Shown: positions 32,133-40,505 of the stretch, piece by piece | Numbering within the stretch: the first letter of the stretch is position 1 | How the letters are laid out: every line of letters starts with the position of its first letter | NCBI RefSeq assembly: GCF_019458805.1 | Contig: NZ_JAIBOA010000022.1 | Location: forward strand, 62,001 to 126,000 | Reading direction: 5' to 3' | DNA: 64,000 nt | Origin: Actinomadura parmotrematis | GTDB lineage: Bacteria; Actinomycetota; Actinomycetes; Streptosporangiales; Streptosporangiaceae | Program-made: the position numbers and the translations under genes | The notes under the pieces: model-generated | Databases searched by the model: none | What the model saw: the letters and a program-made list of their open reading frames with translations, nothing else | What the model was told of the DNA's origin: nothing

Positions 32133-32287
32133 GGCCCGCACGCTACCGGCCCGGTCCGCGGCGGCCCGCCACCGAGGGTGAGAAAGCGCACACTTACCAC
32201 GAACCCGCAGGCAGGCGCCGTACAGCCGGTTGTGGACGTGGGACACTTCACGATCGTTGTAGCGGTAACGATCCCGCATGGCCGACA

Positions 32288-33637
32288 ATGGAACCTGTGA
32301 GCGATCTTCCCCGCCGCGCGGTGACGCGGTCCGCGAAGCTGGCGTCCCTCCCGCTCGGGTTCGCCGGGCGCACCGCCCTGGGCGTCGGGAAAAGGACGTT
32401 CGGGCGGCCCGCCGAGGCGGTGGCCATGGAGATCCAGACGCGCACCGCCGAGCAGCTCTTCAAGGTGCTCGGCGAGCTCAAGGGCGGCGCGATGAAGCTC
32501 GGCCAGATGCTGTCGATCTTCGAGGCGGCGCTGCCGCCGGAGATCGCCGGCCCCTACCGGGCGACCCTCACCAAGCTCCAGGAGGCGGCGCCGCCGCTGC
32601 CCGTCTCGGCCGTGCACAAGGTGCTGGCCGAGGGCCTCGGCCCGGACTGGCGGGACCGGTTCGCCTCCTTCGACGACCGGCCCGCCGCGGCCGCGTCCAT
32701 CGGCCAGGTGCACCGGGCGGTCTGGGCGGACGGCCGCCAGGTCGCGGTGAAAGTCCAGTACCCGGGCGCCGGCAAGGCCCTGATCAGCGACTTCAACCAG
32801 CTCGCCCGGCTCGGCCGGCTGTTCGGGGTGCTCATGCCGGGCCTCGACGTCAAGGCGATGCTGGCCGAGCTGAAGGAGCGGGTCGTCGAGGAGCTCGACT
32901 ACACGATCGAGGCCGACTCCCAGCGCGACGTCCGCGCCGCCTACCCGGCCGACGACCCCGACTTCTACATCCCCGAGGTCGTCGCGCAGGCCGGGAACGT
33001 GCTGGTCACCGAGTGGATCGACGGCGTCCCGCTCTCGAAGATCATCAGCGACGGCGACCAGGAGACCCGGAACCGCGCGGCGCTGCTGTACTGCCGGTTC
33101 CTGCTGTCGGGCCCGAAGCGGTCGGGCCTGCTGCACGGCGACCCGCACCCCGGCAACTTCCGGCTGCTGGACGACGGCCGGCTCGGCGTCCTGGACTTCG
33201 GCGCCGTCGACCGCATCCGGCCCGAGTTCCTGCACCGGATGGGGCGGCTGCTGCACATCGGCACGCTCGCCGACATCGACGAGGTCGAGCAGGCCCTCCG
33301 CGACGAGGACTTCATCCGCGCGGGCGTCGACATCGACGCCGAGTCGCTGCAGGCGTTCCTCGCGCCGATCACCGAGCCGTTCGTCACCGACTCGTTCAAG
33401 TTCAACCGCGAGTGGCTGCGCGACATGGCCGCCCGCGTCACCGACCTGCGGCCGACCAACGTGGTGCGCCAGCTCAACCTGCCGCCCGACTACGTGATCG
33501 TGCACCGGGTGCTGTCGGCGGGCACCGGCGTGCTCTGCCAGCTGGAGTGCGAGATCCCCGCCCGCGCCGAGTCGGTCAAGTGGATCCCCGGCTTCGCCGA
33601 CGAGGACGAGCCGGACGCCGCCGGATCGGCGGGCTGA
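32288..33637 (+). CDS. ABC1/AarF (UbiB-like) atypical kinase
   Basis: A 449-residue ADCK/UbiB-family protein. The KxGQ motif (GGAMKLGQMLS), the Ala-rich ATP loop (AAAASIGQVHRAVW), VAVKVQYPGA with the Lys, HGDPHPGNF catalytic loop and LDFGAVDRI metal motif are all present. Homologous to Rv3197, which lies next to whiB7 in M. tuberculosis as I recall. The start may be ATG 32288 or GTG 32297. Family members act in lipid/quinone homeostasis; the target here is unknown. Followed by a hairpin. Confidence 0.94.
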   Translation: MEPVSDLPRRAVTRSAKLASLPLGFAGRTALGVGKRTFGRPAEAVAMEIQTRTAEQLFKVLGELKGGAMKLGQMLSIFEAALPPEIAGPYRATLTKLQEAAPPLPVSAVHKVLAEGLGPDWRDRFASFDDRPAAAASIGQVHRAVWADGRQVAVKVQYPGAGKALISDFNQLARLGRLFGVLMPGLDVKAMLAELKERVVEELDYTIEADSQRDVRAAYPADDPDFYIPEVVAQAGNVLVTEWIDGVPLSKIISDGDQETRNRAALLYCRFLLSGPKRSGLLHGDPHPGNFRLLDDGRLGVLDFGAVDRIRPEFLHRMGRLLHIGTLADIDEVEQALRDEDFIRAGVDIDAESLQAFLAPITEPFVTDSFKFNREWLRDMAARVTDLRPTNVVRQLNLPPDYVIVHRVLSAGTGVLCQLECEIPARAESVKWIPGFADEDEPDAAGSAG

Positions 33638-33658
33638 CCGTCCCGTCCCGGACGTGAC

Positions 33659-33697
33659 GAGCGGGGCCGCGCGCTGATGAGGTGCGCGGCCCCGCTC
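33659..33697 (+). terminator. Hairpin after the ABC1 kinase gene
   Basis: Perfect 14-bp inverted repeat (33659-33672 with 33684-33697) with an 11-base loop, 21 bases after the stop. Confidence 0.7.
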
Positions 33698-33869
33698 TCG
33701 TCGTGCCCCGGGTGGTGAGGGCCGGGGCACGGGTGGACCGGCGGGGAGGTGCGCGGCCCCCGTCGAACCATCCCGGAAAGGACGGGCGGCACCTGCGACC
33801 CGCCGGTCGCGTGGTCTTGGTGCCGGCCCGCCCCCTGGCGGGGGCGGGCCGGATCGTGCACGGTGGAGG

Positions 33870-34067
33870 TCAGCGCCCGCGCTGCCGCGGGACGAAGACC
33901 TCCCCCGGCGCGGACGGGCCCAGCAGCAGGGCGCGCCGGACGCGGGCGGCCCGCGTCCGCGCGTCCCTGCGGGCCCGGCGGAGCGCCCGGACGCGGGCGA
34001 CGGCGTGCCGCAGCTCCGCCTCCGGTATTCGCTCCCCGGACGGTTCCTGGTCGAGCGATCTCATCAT
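33870..34067 (-). CDS. Small Arg-rich protein downstream of whiB7
   Basis: A 65-residue basic protein if begun at ATG 34067, which has GAGGAG four bases upstream. The frame is also open to a GTG at 34169 that overlaps the whiB7 stop by four bases (GTGA), giving 99 residues; either start couples it to whiB7. The sequence is dominated by helical Arg/Ala repeats (VARVRALRRARRDARTRAAR) and ends EVFVPRQRGR. No known domain. It may be a small DNA/RNA-binding or regulatory partner, or a frame that is merely open. Confidence 0.5.
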   Translation of the reverse strand: MMRSLDQEPSGERIPEAELRHAVARVRALRRARRDARTRAARVRRALLLGPSAPGEVFVPRQRGR

Positions 34068-34165
34068 GATCTCCTCGGTGACCCGGGGGCGCGTCCCCTG
34101 GGCGGGGCCCGCGGCCCCCGGGTCGGTCCGGCCGGCGGCCGGGACGGTGCTGGTCATCGCGTCGT

Positions 34166-34453
34166 TCACACGGTCACGTCGCCGGGCAGCGGGTGCTTGC
34201 GCGGGCGGCCGCGGGGCCGCTTGCGCGGCACGACGACGCCGCGGACGAACAGCTCGCCGCCCCAGACGCCCCAGGGCTCCCGGCGCTCCAGCGCGCCGGC
34301 GAGGCACTCCTGGCGGAGAGGGCACTCCAGGCAGAGCGCCTTGGCGAGCTCGACGTCGGCGGGCGCCTCGGCGAAGAACAGCTCGGGGTCGGTCCGGCAC
34401 GGAAGGGTGAGGTCCAGCTCGCTCGCGGCGAGAGCCCCCTGCATCACAGTCAC
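34166..34453 (-). CDS. whiB7: WhiB7/WblC transcriptional regulator
   Basis: A 95-residue WhiB-like [4Fe-4S] regulator. Four cluster Cys: Cys19 and CLECPLRQEC (Cys41, 44, 50). The EPWGVWGGE turn follows at 59-67 and a C-terminal AT-hook RGRPRK is at 81-86; the AT-hook is what marks the WhiB7 subgroup, which pairs with the principal sigma factor to switch on intrinsic antibiotic resistance. The context (ABC1 kinase, uvrD2 nearby) matches M. tuberculosis whiB7. It is preceded by a roughly 580-nt leader with a terminator. Start is ATG 34453 or 34444. Confidence 0.95.
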   Translation of the reverse strand: MTVMQGALAASELDLTLPCRTDPELFFAEAPADVELAKALCLECPLRQECLAGALERREPWGVWGGELFVRGVVVPRKRPRGRPRKHPLPGDVTV

Positions 34454-34500
34454 CCTTGTTCCCTTCGTTGGATCTCAACGGGTGCGTCGGTGTGGTGGTG

Positions 34501-34542
34501 GAAATGAGAAAGGCCGCGAATCCGGTTTCGGATCCGCGGCCT
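34501..34542 (-). terminator. Attenuator terminator in the whiB7 leader
   Basis: Minus-strand hairpin: 14-bp stem (34529-34542 with 34511-34524, with one G-U pair in the RNA) and a 4-base loop, followed by TTTCTCATTTC. It lies 58 bases before the whiB7 start and 22 bases after the stop of an upstream ORF, so transcription can end before whiB7. This is the layout of translation-dependent attenuation known for whiB7/wblC. Confidence 0.75.
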
Positions 34543-34563
34543 GGGGGCTGTGCCGGTGCTGTG

Positions 34564-34620
34564 CTACACCGGTTGCCACCAGGGGTACGGACCCGACTCC
34601 CGCACGTGGGCCAGGGCCAT
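34564..34620 (-). CDS. Candidate leader peptide (uORF) of whiB7
   Basis: An 18-residue ORF, MALAHVRESGPYPWWQPV, ends just before the attenuator; it ends in a Pro/Trp-rich run that could slow ribosomes. Its ribosome site is weak, and the frame is open up to ATG 35028 (154 residues), which lies only about six bases after the predicted transcription start, so translation of a longer leader ORF in the same frame is possible. Which start is used cannot be told. Confidence 0.45.
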   Translation of the reverse strand: MALAHVRESGPYPWWQPV

Positions 34621-35039
34621 GTCGGCCGGCTCGTAAGCGTTGGTCGTGGCCGGGACGTGGGCGATCGCGCCGTCACCGGTTTCGGCGATGGCACTGCGCC
34701 CCTGCGCGTCCTCGGACAGCTGCTCGACGGGCATGCCGCCGCGCAGACGCCACGTTCCTCGCAGGTCGCCCTTGCCGAGGAAGGTGCCGAGCAGCGCGGT
34801 GCCGCCGTGGGCGCCGTGGCCACTGCCGCCGGACGCCGGCGCGCCGGGCTTGAGACCCAGCGGGGCGGGCTGCGGGCAGAGGGAGATCACGGACACGCCG
34901 GAGCAGGCGGCCGTCCAGGACCGCTGCGATTTCGTCATCATGCTGATCACCGGACTGGACACCACCTCTCTGGCTTCGGGGCCGTCGGCCGGGCGGATCG
35001 AAGATCCGCCCGCGACCGGCCGTGTCATCGCTTGGGTTG

Positions 35040-35078
35040 AGCGTACGGGGAGCCGACTGAGATCGGCAAGATATTTTT
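35040..35078 (-). promoter_or_regulatory. Predicted WhiB7-type promoter of whiB7
   Basis: Read on the minus strand: A/T-rich AAAAATAT (35078-35071) just upstream of -35 TTGCCG (35069-35064), an 18-bp spacer, and -10 TACGCT (35045-35040). An A/T stretch next to the -35 box is the known mark of WhiB7-activated promoters, fitting positive autoregulation. Confidence 0.6.
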
Positions 35079-35133
35079 GACCTGCGACTTTGTGGAATTC
35101 TGCACGGAACTTCGCCGCTTCCCCGGCGGCGGG

Positions 35134-36972
35134 TCAGTGCCCGCCGCGCGACGCCCAGCGGTGCAGCGCCTCGCCGTCGCCGGCCTGGTCGATGTTCAGC
35201 GCCGCCTCGATGAGCGCGAGGTGGGTGAACGCCTGCGGGTAGTTTCCCAGCATGGCGCCCCCGGCGTCCATCTCCTCGGCGTACAGGCCGAGGTCGCCGG
35301 CGCGGGCGCAGAGCGCCTCGAACCGGTCGCGGGCCTCGTCCGCGCGGCCCGCGAGGACGAGCGCGGCGGCCATGTCGAACGAGCAGAGCAGGAAGGCACC
35401 CTCGGGGCCGTCCAGCCCGTCGTCGGTCTCGCCGGTGTCGTAGCGGTGGACGAGCGGGCCGTCGCCGAGGCGGGCGTCGATGCGGTCCAGGGTGGACACC
35501 ACGCGCGGGTCGGGTCCGGGCAGGACGTGCAGCAGCGGCAGCCGGATCAGCGAGGCGTCCAGGGCCGTCGAGCCGTACGCCTGGACGAACGCGCCCTGCT
35601 CCTCGTCCCAGCCCTCCCGCAGCAGCTCGGCGTGGACGTCGTCGCGGGCGCGGCGCCACTCCTCCAGCGGCGGCCGGTCGTCGCCGGTCAGCTCGGCGAG
35701 GCGGACGCCGCGGTCCAGGCAGACCCAGGCGTACATGGTCGAGCTCGTCCAGCGCGATCCGTCGGTGCGGGCCTCCCAGAGGCCGTCGTCGGGCTCGTGG
35801 CGGACGCGGACCAGGGCGTCCACCACGCGGAACAGCCGGCCGAGCTGCTCGCGGGTGAGGTCGCCCTCGACCTGTTGGTAGACCAGGGCGGCGTCCAGGA
35901 CCTGCCCGTAGACGTCGATCTGGAACTGGTCGAACGCCTTGTTGCCGATGCGGACGGGCGCCGAGCGGGCGTAGCCGGACAGGTGGCCGAGGATCTCCTC
36001 CTCGACGCGGGTGCCGCCGTCCAGGGTCAGCATCGGCTTCAGCCGGTCGCCGTCCATGGCGGGGCTGCCGAGCAGGAACCGCAGGTAGCGGGCGGCCTCC
36101 TCGCGGTGCCCGAGCCGCATGAGGACCAGCAGGGCGAGGGCGGCGTCCCGGTGCCAGGCGTAGCGGTAGTCCCAGTTGCGCTCGCCGCCGATCCACTCGG
36201 GCAGCGAGGTGGTGGGCGCGGCGATGAGGGCGCCGCTCTCGCTGTGGATGAGGCCGCGCAGCACGATCGCGCTGAACCGGACCCGGTCGGCGGCGTACCC
36301 GTCGTAGCGGTCGCTGCGCGCCGACCAGCGCCGCCAGGCGTCCAGCGTGCCGGCGAGGAGGTCGTCGGCGGCGCGCGGGTCGGTCCAGGCGCCGGCGTAG
36401 TCCAGGATCAGGACGGCGGTCCCGCCCTCGGCGAGCTCGGCGGTGATCTCCGGGTCGCCGTGGCCGCCGACGGCGGGCCGGGGCAGGCCGGTGAGGCGCA
36501 GGCCGGCGTCGGCCTCCAGCAGGCCCTCGTCGCGGGCGCGCCAGACGGGGGCGCGGCGCGCGTGGTCGGGGCGGGCGGCGACGCGGCCGCGGACGGTGAC
36601 CTCGCCCTGCTCGCAGCGCACGATCCGCACCAGCGCGCCGACCGGGCGGATGCCGCCGTCGTCGTCGTAGCGGACGGCGAGGAAGTCGGCGGCGGCGGCC
36701 GTGCCGTGCCGTCCCCGCCAGCGGCTCTCCAGCACCAGGCCGTCGCGGGTGTAGGCGCGCTCGGGCGGCCCGGCGCCCTCGACGGCGAGGGTGAACGAGC
36801 CGCCGAGGCCGCGGTCGAGGATGCGGTTGAACACCGACGGCCCGTCGAACCGCGGCGCGCACATCCACTCCACCGCGCCGTCGGGCGCCGTCAGCGCCGC
36901 CGTCCGGCAGTCCGACAGGAACCCGTAGGACCCGATCGGCGGGAACCCCGCCGCCCGCGCGCCGTCCTCCAC
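35134..36972 (-). CDS. Glycoside hydrolase family 15 protein (trehalase/glucoamylase-like)
   Basis: A 612-residue GH15 enzyme with the N-terminal beta-domain (IGSYGFLSDCRTAALTAPDG, VEWMCAPRFDGPSVF) and the (alpha/alpha)6 catalytic domain (SLPEWIGGERNWDYRYAWHR, DQFQIDVYGQVLDAALVYQQ, GAFVQAYGSTALDAS). Catalytic Glu residues lie in the RNWDYRYAWHRD region and in a C-terminal NYPQAFTHLALIEAA block. In actinobacteria such proteins include trehalases, consistent with no signal peptide here. Same strand as tesB upstream (54-bp gap). Substrate unproven. Confidence 0.93.
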   Translation of the reverse strand: MEDGARAAGFPPIGSYGFLSDCRTAALTAPDGAVEWMCAPRFDGPSVFNRILDRGLGGSFTLAVEGAGPPERAYTRDGLVLESRWRGRHGTAAAADFLAVRYDDDGGIRPVGALVRIVRCEQGEVTVRGRVAARPDHARRAPVWRARDEGLLEADAGLRLTGLPRPAVGGHGDPEITAELAEGGTAVLILDYAGAWTDPRAADDLLAGTLDAWRRWSARSDRYDGYAADRVRFSAIVLRGLIHSESGALIAAPTTSLPEWIGGERNWDYRYAWHRDAALALLVLMRLGHREEAARYLRFLLGSPAMDGDRLKPMLTLDGGTRVEEEILGHLSGYARSAPVRIGNKAFDQFQIDVYGQVLDAALVYQQVEGDLTREQLGRLFRVVDALVRVRHEPDDGLWEARTDGSRWTSSTMYAWVCLDRGVRLAELTGDDRPPLEEWRRARDDVHAELLREGWDEEQGAFVQAYGSTALDASLIRLPLLHVLPGPDPRVVSTLDRIDARLGDGPLVHRYDTGETDDGLDGPEGAFLLCSFDMAAALVLAGRADEARDRFEALCARAGDLGLYAEEMDAGGAMLGNYPQAFTHLALIEAALNIDQAGDGEALHRWASRGGH

Positions 36973-37026
36973 CGCGACCCTCCGCTCACCCCGAGTAACG
37001 ATCTTCCTCCCCGGGGCGCCGGTGGA

Positions 37027-37899
37027 TCATGCGTCGACGACGCGGACGAGGCCCTCCTGCATGACCGAGACGACCAGGTCGCCCTCCCGGGTGAAGACCT
37101 GGCCGTGGGCGAGGCCGCGGCCGCCGCCGGCGAACGGGGTGTCCTGCGCGTACAGCAGCCAGTCGTCGACGCGGAACGGCTTGTGGAACCACATGGCGTG
37201 GTCCAGGCTCGCGCCCATGGTGCGCTTGTCGCCCCAGGCCAGGCCGTGGTTCAGCAGGACGGTGTCGAGCAGCGTCATGTCCGAGGCGTAGGTCATCAGG
37301 CACACGTGCAGCAGCGGGTCGTCGGGCAGCTCGCCGTCGACCTTCAGCCAGACCTTGGACTCGGGCGTGGTGAGCGCGGGGTCCTTCGCCGCCTCCCAGG
37401 TGAGGGGGGTGGCGTGCCGGACGTCGATGGGGCGGCGGCTGGTGAACTCCTCGGCGAACCGCTCCCCGAACAGCGGCAGCAGCCGCTCGCGCTGCGTCGG
37501 CAGCGTCTCGGGCGCGGGCGCGTCCGGCATCGCCGCGTGGTGGGCGACGCCGCCCTCCTCGACCTGGAACGACGCCGACAGGCTGAAGATCGCCTTGCCG
37601 TGCTGGATGGCGAGGACGCGCCGGGTGGTGAAGGACCGCCCGTCGCGGACCCGGTCGACGGTGTAGACGATCGGGACGAGCGGGTCGCCCGGGCGGATGA
37701 AGTAGGCGTGCAGCGAGTGCACGGGCCGGTTCACCGGGACGGTGCGGCCCGCGGCGACGAGCGCCTGGCCCGCGACCTGCCCGCCGAAGACGCGCTGCTG
37801 GCGGTCCTCGGGGCTGCGGCCGCGGAAGATGTCGTTCTCGATCTGCTCCAGATCCAGCAGATCCAGCAGTGCCTTCAGAGACTCCTTCACGGAGGTCAT
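37027..37899 (-). CDS. tesB: Acyl-CoA thioesterase II
   Basis: A 290-residue double hot-dog thioesterase that hydrolyses medium/long acyl-CoA. Motifs include FGGQVAGQALVAAGRTV, RPVHSLHAYFIRPGD, RSFTTRRVLAIQHGKAIFSL, the C-terminal catalytic block HVCLMTYASDMTLLDT with the Asp, and SLDHAMWFHKPFRVDDWLLY. Start is ATG 37899; a GTG at 37890 is an alternative. It lies 41 bases downstream of uvrD2 on the same strand and is probably co-transcribed. Confidence 0.95.
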   Translation of the reverse strand: MTSVKESLKALLDLLDLEQIENDIFRGRSPEDRQQRVFGGQVAGQALVAAGRTVPVNRPVHSLHAYFIRPGDPLVPIVYTVDRVRDGRSFTTRRVLAIQHGKAIFSLSASFQVEEGGVAHHAAMPDAPAPETLPTQRERLLPLFGERFAEEFTSRRPIDVRHATPLTWEAAKDPALTTPESKVWLKVDGELPDDPLLHVCLMTYASDMTLLDTVLLNHGLAWGDKRTMGASLDHAMWFHKPFRVDDWLLYAQDTPFAGGGRGLAHGQVFTREGDLVVSVMQEGLVRVVDA

Positions 37900-37940
37900 C
37901 CTGCCAAACGGCGGGGGTGTGAGCGCGCTCTCACCCCCGG

Positions 37941-40019
37941 TCAGCCGGTGCAGAGCGCGAGGACGGCCTCCCCGTAGCGCGCCAGCTTGGCGCGGCCGAC
38001 GCCGGAGATGCGGGCGAGGTCCTCGGCGCTGCCGGGGTTGCGCTCGGCGATCGCCTGGAGGGTCGCGTCGGTGAACACCACGTAGGCGGGGACCTTCTGC
38101 TCGGCGGCGGTCGCGGCGCGCCAGTCCCGCAGCGCGGCGAGCAGCGCCTCGTCGAGCTCGATCGGGCAGCTCTCGCAGTGCCCGAGCTTGCGCTCGACGG
38201 CGGCGGTGAGCGGCCGCCCGCAGACGCGGCAGGGCTGCGGGCCGCTCTTGGCGGGGCGGCGCTGCGACCGGTCGAACCGCGCGGGCGTCGCCGTGGACGT
38301 CTTCGCCGTCACCCCGTCCAGGAACCGCGACGGGCGCCGCTTGCGGGCGCCGCCCGGCGACCGCGACAGCGCCCACGACAGGGCGAGGTGGACGCGGGCG
38401 CGGGTGACGCCGACGTACAGCAGCCGCCGCTCCTCCTCGACCTGCTCGGGCGTCTCGGCGTAGATGATCGGCAGGGTGCCCTCGACGAGGCCGGTGAGGA
38501 ACACCGCGTCCCATTCCAGGCCCTTGGCCGAGTGCAGCGAGGCGAGGGTGACGCCCTCCAGCGGCGGGGCGTGCTGGAGGGCGGCGCGCTCCTCCAGCTC
38601 GGCGACGAACTCCGGCAGGCCCGCCCCCGGGTTCTCGATCGCCATGTCCTCGGCGAGCTGGGCGAGCGCGGCGAGCGACTCCCAGCGGGCGCGGACGGCG
38701 CCGGTGCCCTCGGGCGGCGCGTCGGTGAACCCCGCGCCCGACAGGACGTGCCGCACCGTCAGTATCAAGCCGGTGCCGTCGGTCTCGGCGTCGGCGCCCG
38801 CGCGGGCCGCGCCGCGCAGCCGGACGACGGCCTCGCGGACCTCGGCGCGCTCGAAGAACCGCTCGGCGCCGCGCAGCACGTAGGGGACGCCGGCGGCGGC
38901 GAACGCCGACTCGTAGGTCTGCGACTGGGCGTTGATCCGGAACAGCACCGCGATCTCGCGGGCCGGGACGCCCTCCTCGATGAGCTTGCGGGCGCGGCGC
39001 GCGACGTCGTCGGCCTCGGCGACCTCGTCGTCGTACTCGGTGAACTCCGGCTCGGGCCCGGCGGGGCGCTGCGCGACGAGCTCCAGCCGGTGCCGCCGGG
39101 CGGCCTCGCCCCGGGCCTGCCCGATCACGTTGTTGGCGAGGCCGACGACCTGCGGCGTGGACCGGTAGTCGCGGACCAGCTTCACGACCTTGGCGCCGGG
39201 GTGGTCGCGGGTGAAGTCCAGCAGGTAGGAGGGGGTCGCGCCGGTGAAGGAGTAGATCGTCTGGTGGGGGTCGCCGACGACGCAGAGGTCGTCGCGGTCG
39301 CCGAGCCAGGCGTCCAGCAGCATCTTCTGCAGCGGGTTGACGTCCTGGAACTCGTCGACGACGAAGTACCGGTACTGCTCGCGGACCTGCTGGGCGACCT
39401 CGCGGTGCTCGGTGAGGACGGCGGCGGTGAGCTCCAGCATGCCCTCGAAGTCGAGCAGGTTGCGCTCGCGGCGCAGCTCCTCGTACATGACGTAGACGCG
39501 GGCGACGTCCACGACGTCGGCGGGGGTCTTGCGGGCGGCGCGGGTGACGGCGGCCGCGTACTCCTCGGGGCGGTGCTGGGTGGCCTTGGCCCACTCGATC
39601 TCGGCGGCGACGTCGCGCAGCTCGGTGCGGCCGAACGACAGCCGGCACGCCTTGGCGGCGTCCGCGACCAGGCCGATCTTGGACTCCAGGATGCGCGGCG
39701 GATCGCCGCCGATCACCCGCGGCCAGAAGTAGGAGAGCTGCCGCAGCGCGGCGGCGTGGAAGGTGCGGGCCTGCACGCCGGGCGCGCCGAGGCGGCGCAG
39801 CCGGCCGCGCAGCTCGCCGGCGGCGCGGGTGGTGAACGTCACGGCGAGCACCCGCTGCGGGGCGACCACGCCGGTCAGCGTCGCGTAGGCGATCCGGTGC
39901 GTGATCGCCCTGGTCTTGCCCGTGCCGGCGCCGGCGAGCACGCAGACCGGTCCCCGCACGGCCTCGGCCACCGCGCGCTGCTCCGGATCGAGCCCGGCCA
40001 GCACCCCCTCAGCGTCCAT
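37941..40019 (-). CDS. uvrD2: ATP-dependent DNA helicase UvrD2
   Basis: A 692-residue SF1 helicase. Walker A LAGAGTGKT (residues 27-35), motif II DEFQD, motif III GDPHQTIYSF, motif IV VRDYRST, motif V TLASLHSAKGLEWD and motif VI YVGVTRAR are all clear. The C-terminal Cys-rich VCGRPLTAAVERKLGHCESC and the HRDC domain (LRDWRAATAAEQKVPAYVVF onward) are the marks of UvrD2. In mycobacteria this gene is essential; it lies near whiB7 and divergent from the mycoredoxin gene, as here. Start ATG 40019 is the best one. Confidence 0.96.
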   Translation of the reverse strand: MDAEGVLAGLDPEQRAVAEAVRGPVCVLAGAGTGKTRAITHRIAYATLTGVVAPQRVLAVTFTTRAAGELRGRLRRLGAPGVQARTFHAAALRQLSYFWPRVIGGDPPRILESKIGLVADAAKACRLSFGRTELRDVAAEIEWAKATQHRPEEYAAAVTRAARKTPADVVDVARVYVMYEELRRERNLLDFEGMLELTAAVLTEHREVAQQVREQYRYFVVDEFQDVNPLQKMLLDAWLGDRDDLCVVGDPHQTIYSFTGATPSYLLDFTRDHPGAKVVKLVRDYRSTPQVVGLANNVIGQARGEAARRHRLELVAQRPAGPEPEFTEYDDEVAEADDVARRARKLIEEGVPAREIAVLFRINAQSQTYESAFAAAGVPYVLRGAERFFERAEVREAVVRLRGAARAGADAETDGTGLILTVRHVLSGAGFTDAPPEGTGAVRARWESLAALAQLAEDMAIENPGAGLPEFVAELEERAALQHAPPLEGVTLASLHSAKGLEWDAVFLTGLVEGTLPIIYAETPEQVEEERRLLYVGVTRARVHLALSWALSRSPGGARKRRPSRFLDGVTAKTSTATPARFDRSQRRPAKSGPQPCRVCGRPLTAAVERKLGHCESCPIELDEALLAALRDWRAATAAEQKVPAYVVFTDATLQAIAERNPGSAEDLARISGVGRAKLARYGEAVLALCTG

Positions 40020-40159
40020 CCCCCCATCTTGGCAGCCGCGCCCGACCGGATCCGCCGATCCCCGCGCTTGTGGACGGCGGCGGAATGTCCCGGCGCCCGC
40101 CGCTGTTCTTGTGATCGCTGCCCTTCGACCTTTCGACAATCCAGGGAGACGACGCACCC

Positions 40160-40447
40160 ATGGCGACGCCGACCGCGGACCAGACCGCGACCCCCAAGCG
40201 CGAGCTGACCATGTACACCACCACCTGGTGCGGCTTCTGCCGCCGCCTGAAGAGCCAGCTCGCCCGGGACGGCATCGAGATGGTCGAGGTCGACATCGAG
40301 CGCGACCCGGCCGCCGCCGACTTCGTGATGAGCGTCAACGGCGGCAACCAGACGGTGCCGACGGTCGTCCTGGAGACCCCCGAGGCGGGCCGCCACGTGC
40401 TGACCAACCCCAGCGCGAAGGAAGTGAAGCGCCTCCTCGGCGTCTGA
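40160..40447 (+). CDS. mrx1: Mycoredoxin (glutaredoxin-like)
   Basis: A 95-residue glutaredoxin-fold protein with the active site CGFC (Cys24, Cys27), TVPT cis-Pro and a GGNQTVPTVV loop. In actinobacteria these use mycothiol to reduce mixed disulfides; the classic Mrx1 has CGYC, so this is a close variant. GGGAGAC lies before ATG 40160. Divergent from uvrD2, followed by a perfect palindrome. Confidence 0.93.
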   Translation: MATPTADQTATPKRELTMYTTTWCGFCRRLKSQLARDGIEMVEVDIERDPAAADFVMSVNGGNQTVPTVVLETPEAGRHVLTNPSAKEVKRLLGV

Positions 40448-40457
40448 CGCTCCCCCG

Positions 40458-40505
40458 GACGTGCGGAAGGGCCGCGCCGATATCGGCGCGGCCCTTCCGC
40501 ACGTC
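40458..40505. terminator. 48-bp perfect palindrome after mrx1
   Basis: 24-bp arms (40458-40481 with 40482-40505) with no spacer, between mrx1 and the converging nudC; it ends on the first base of the nudC stop codon. Likely a bidirectional terminator. Confidence 0.7.
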
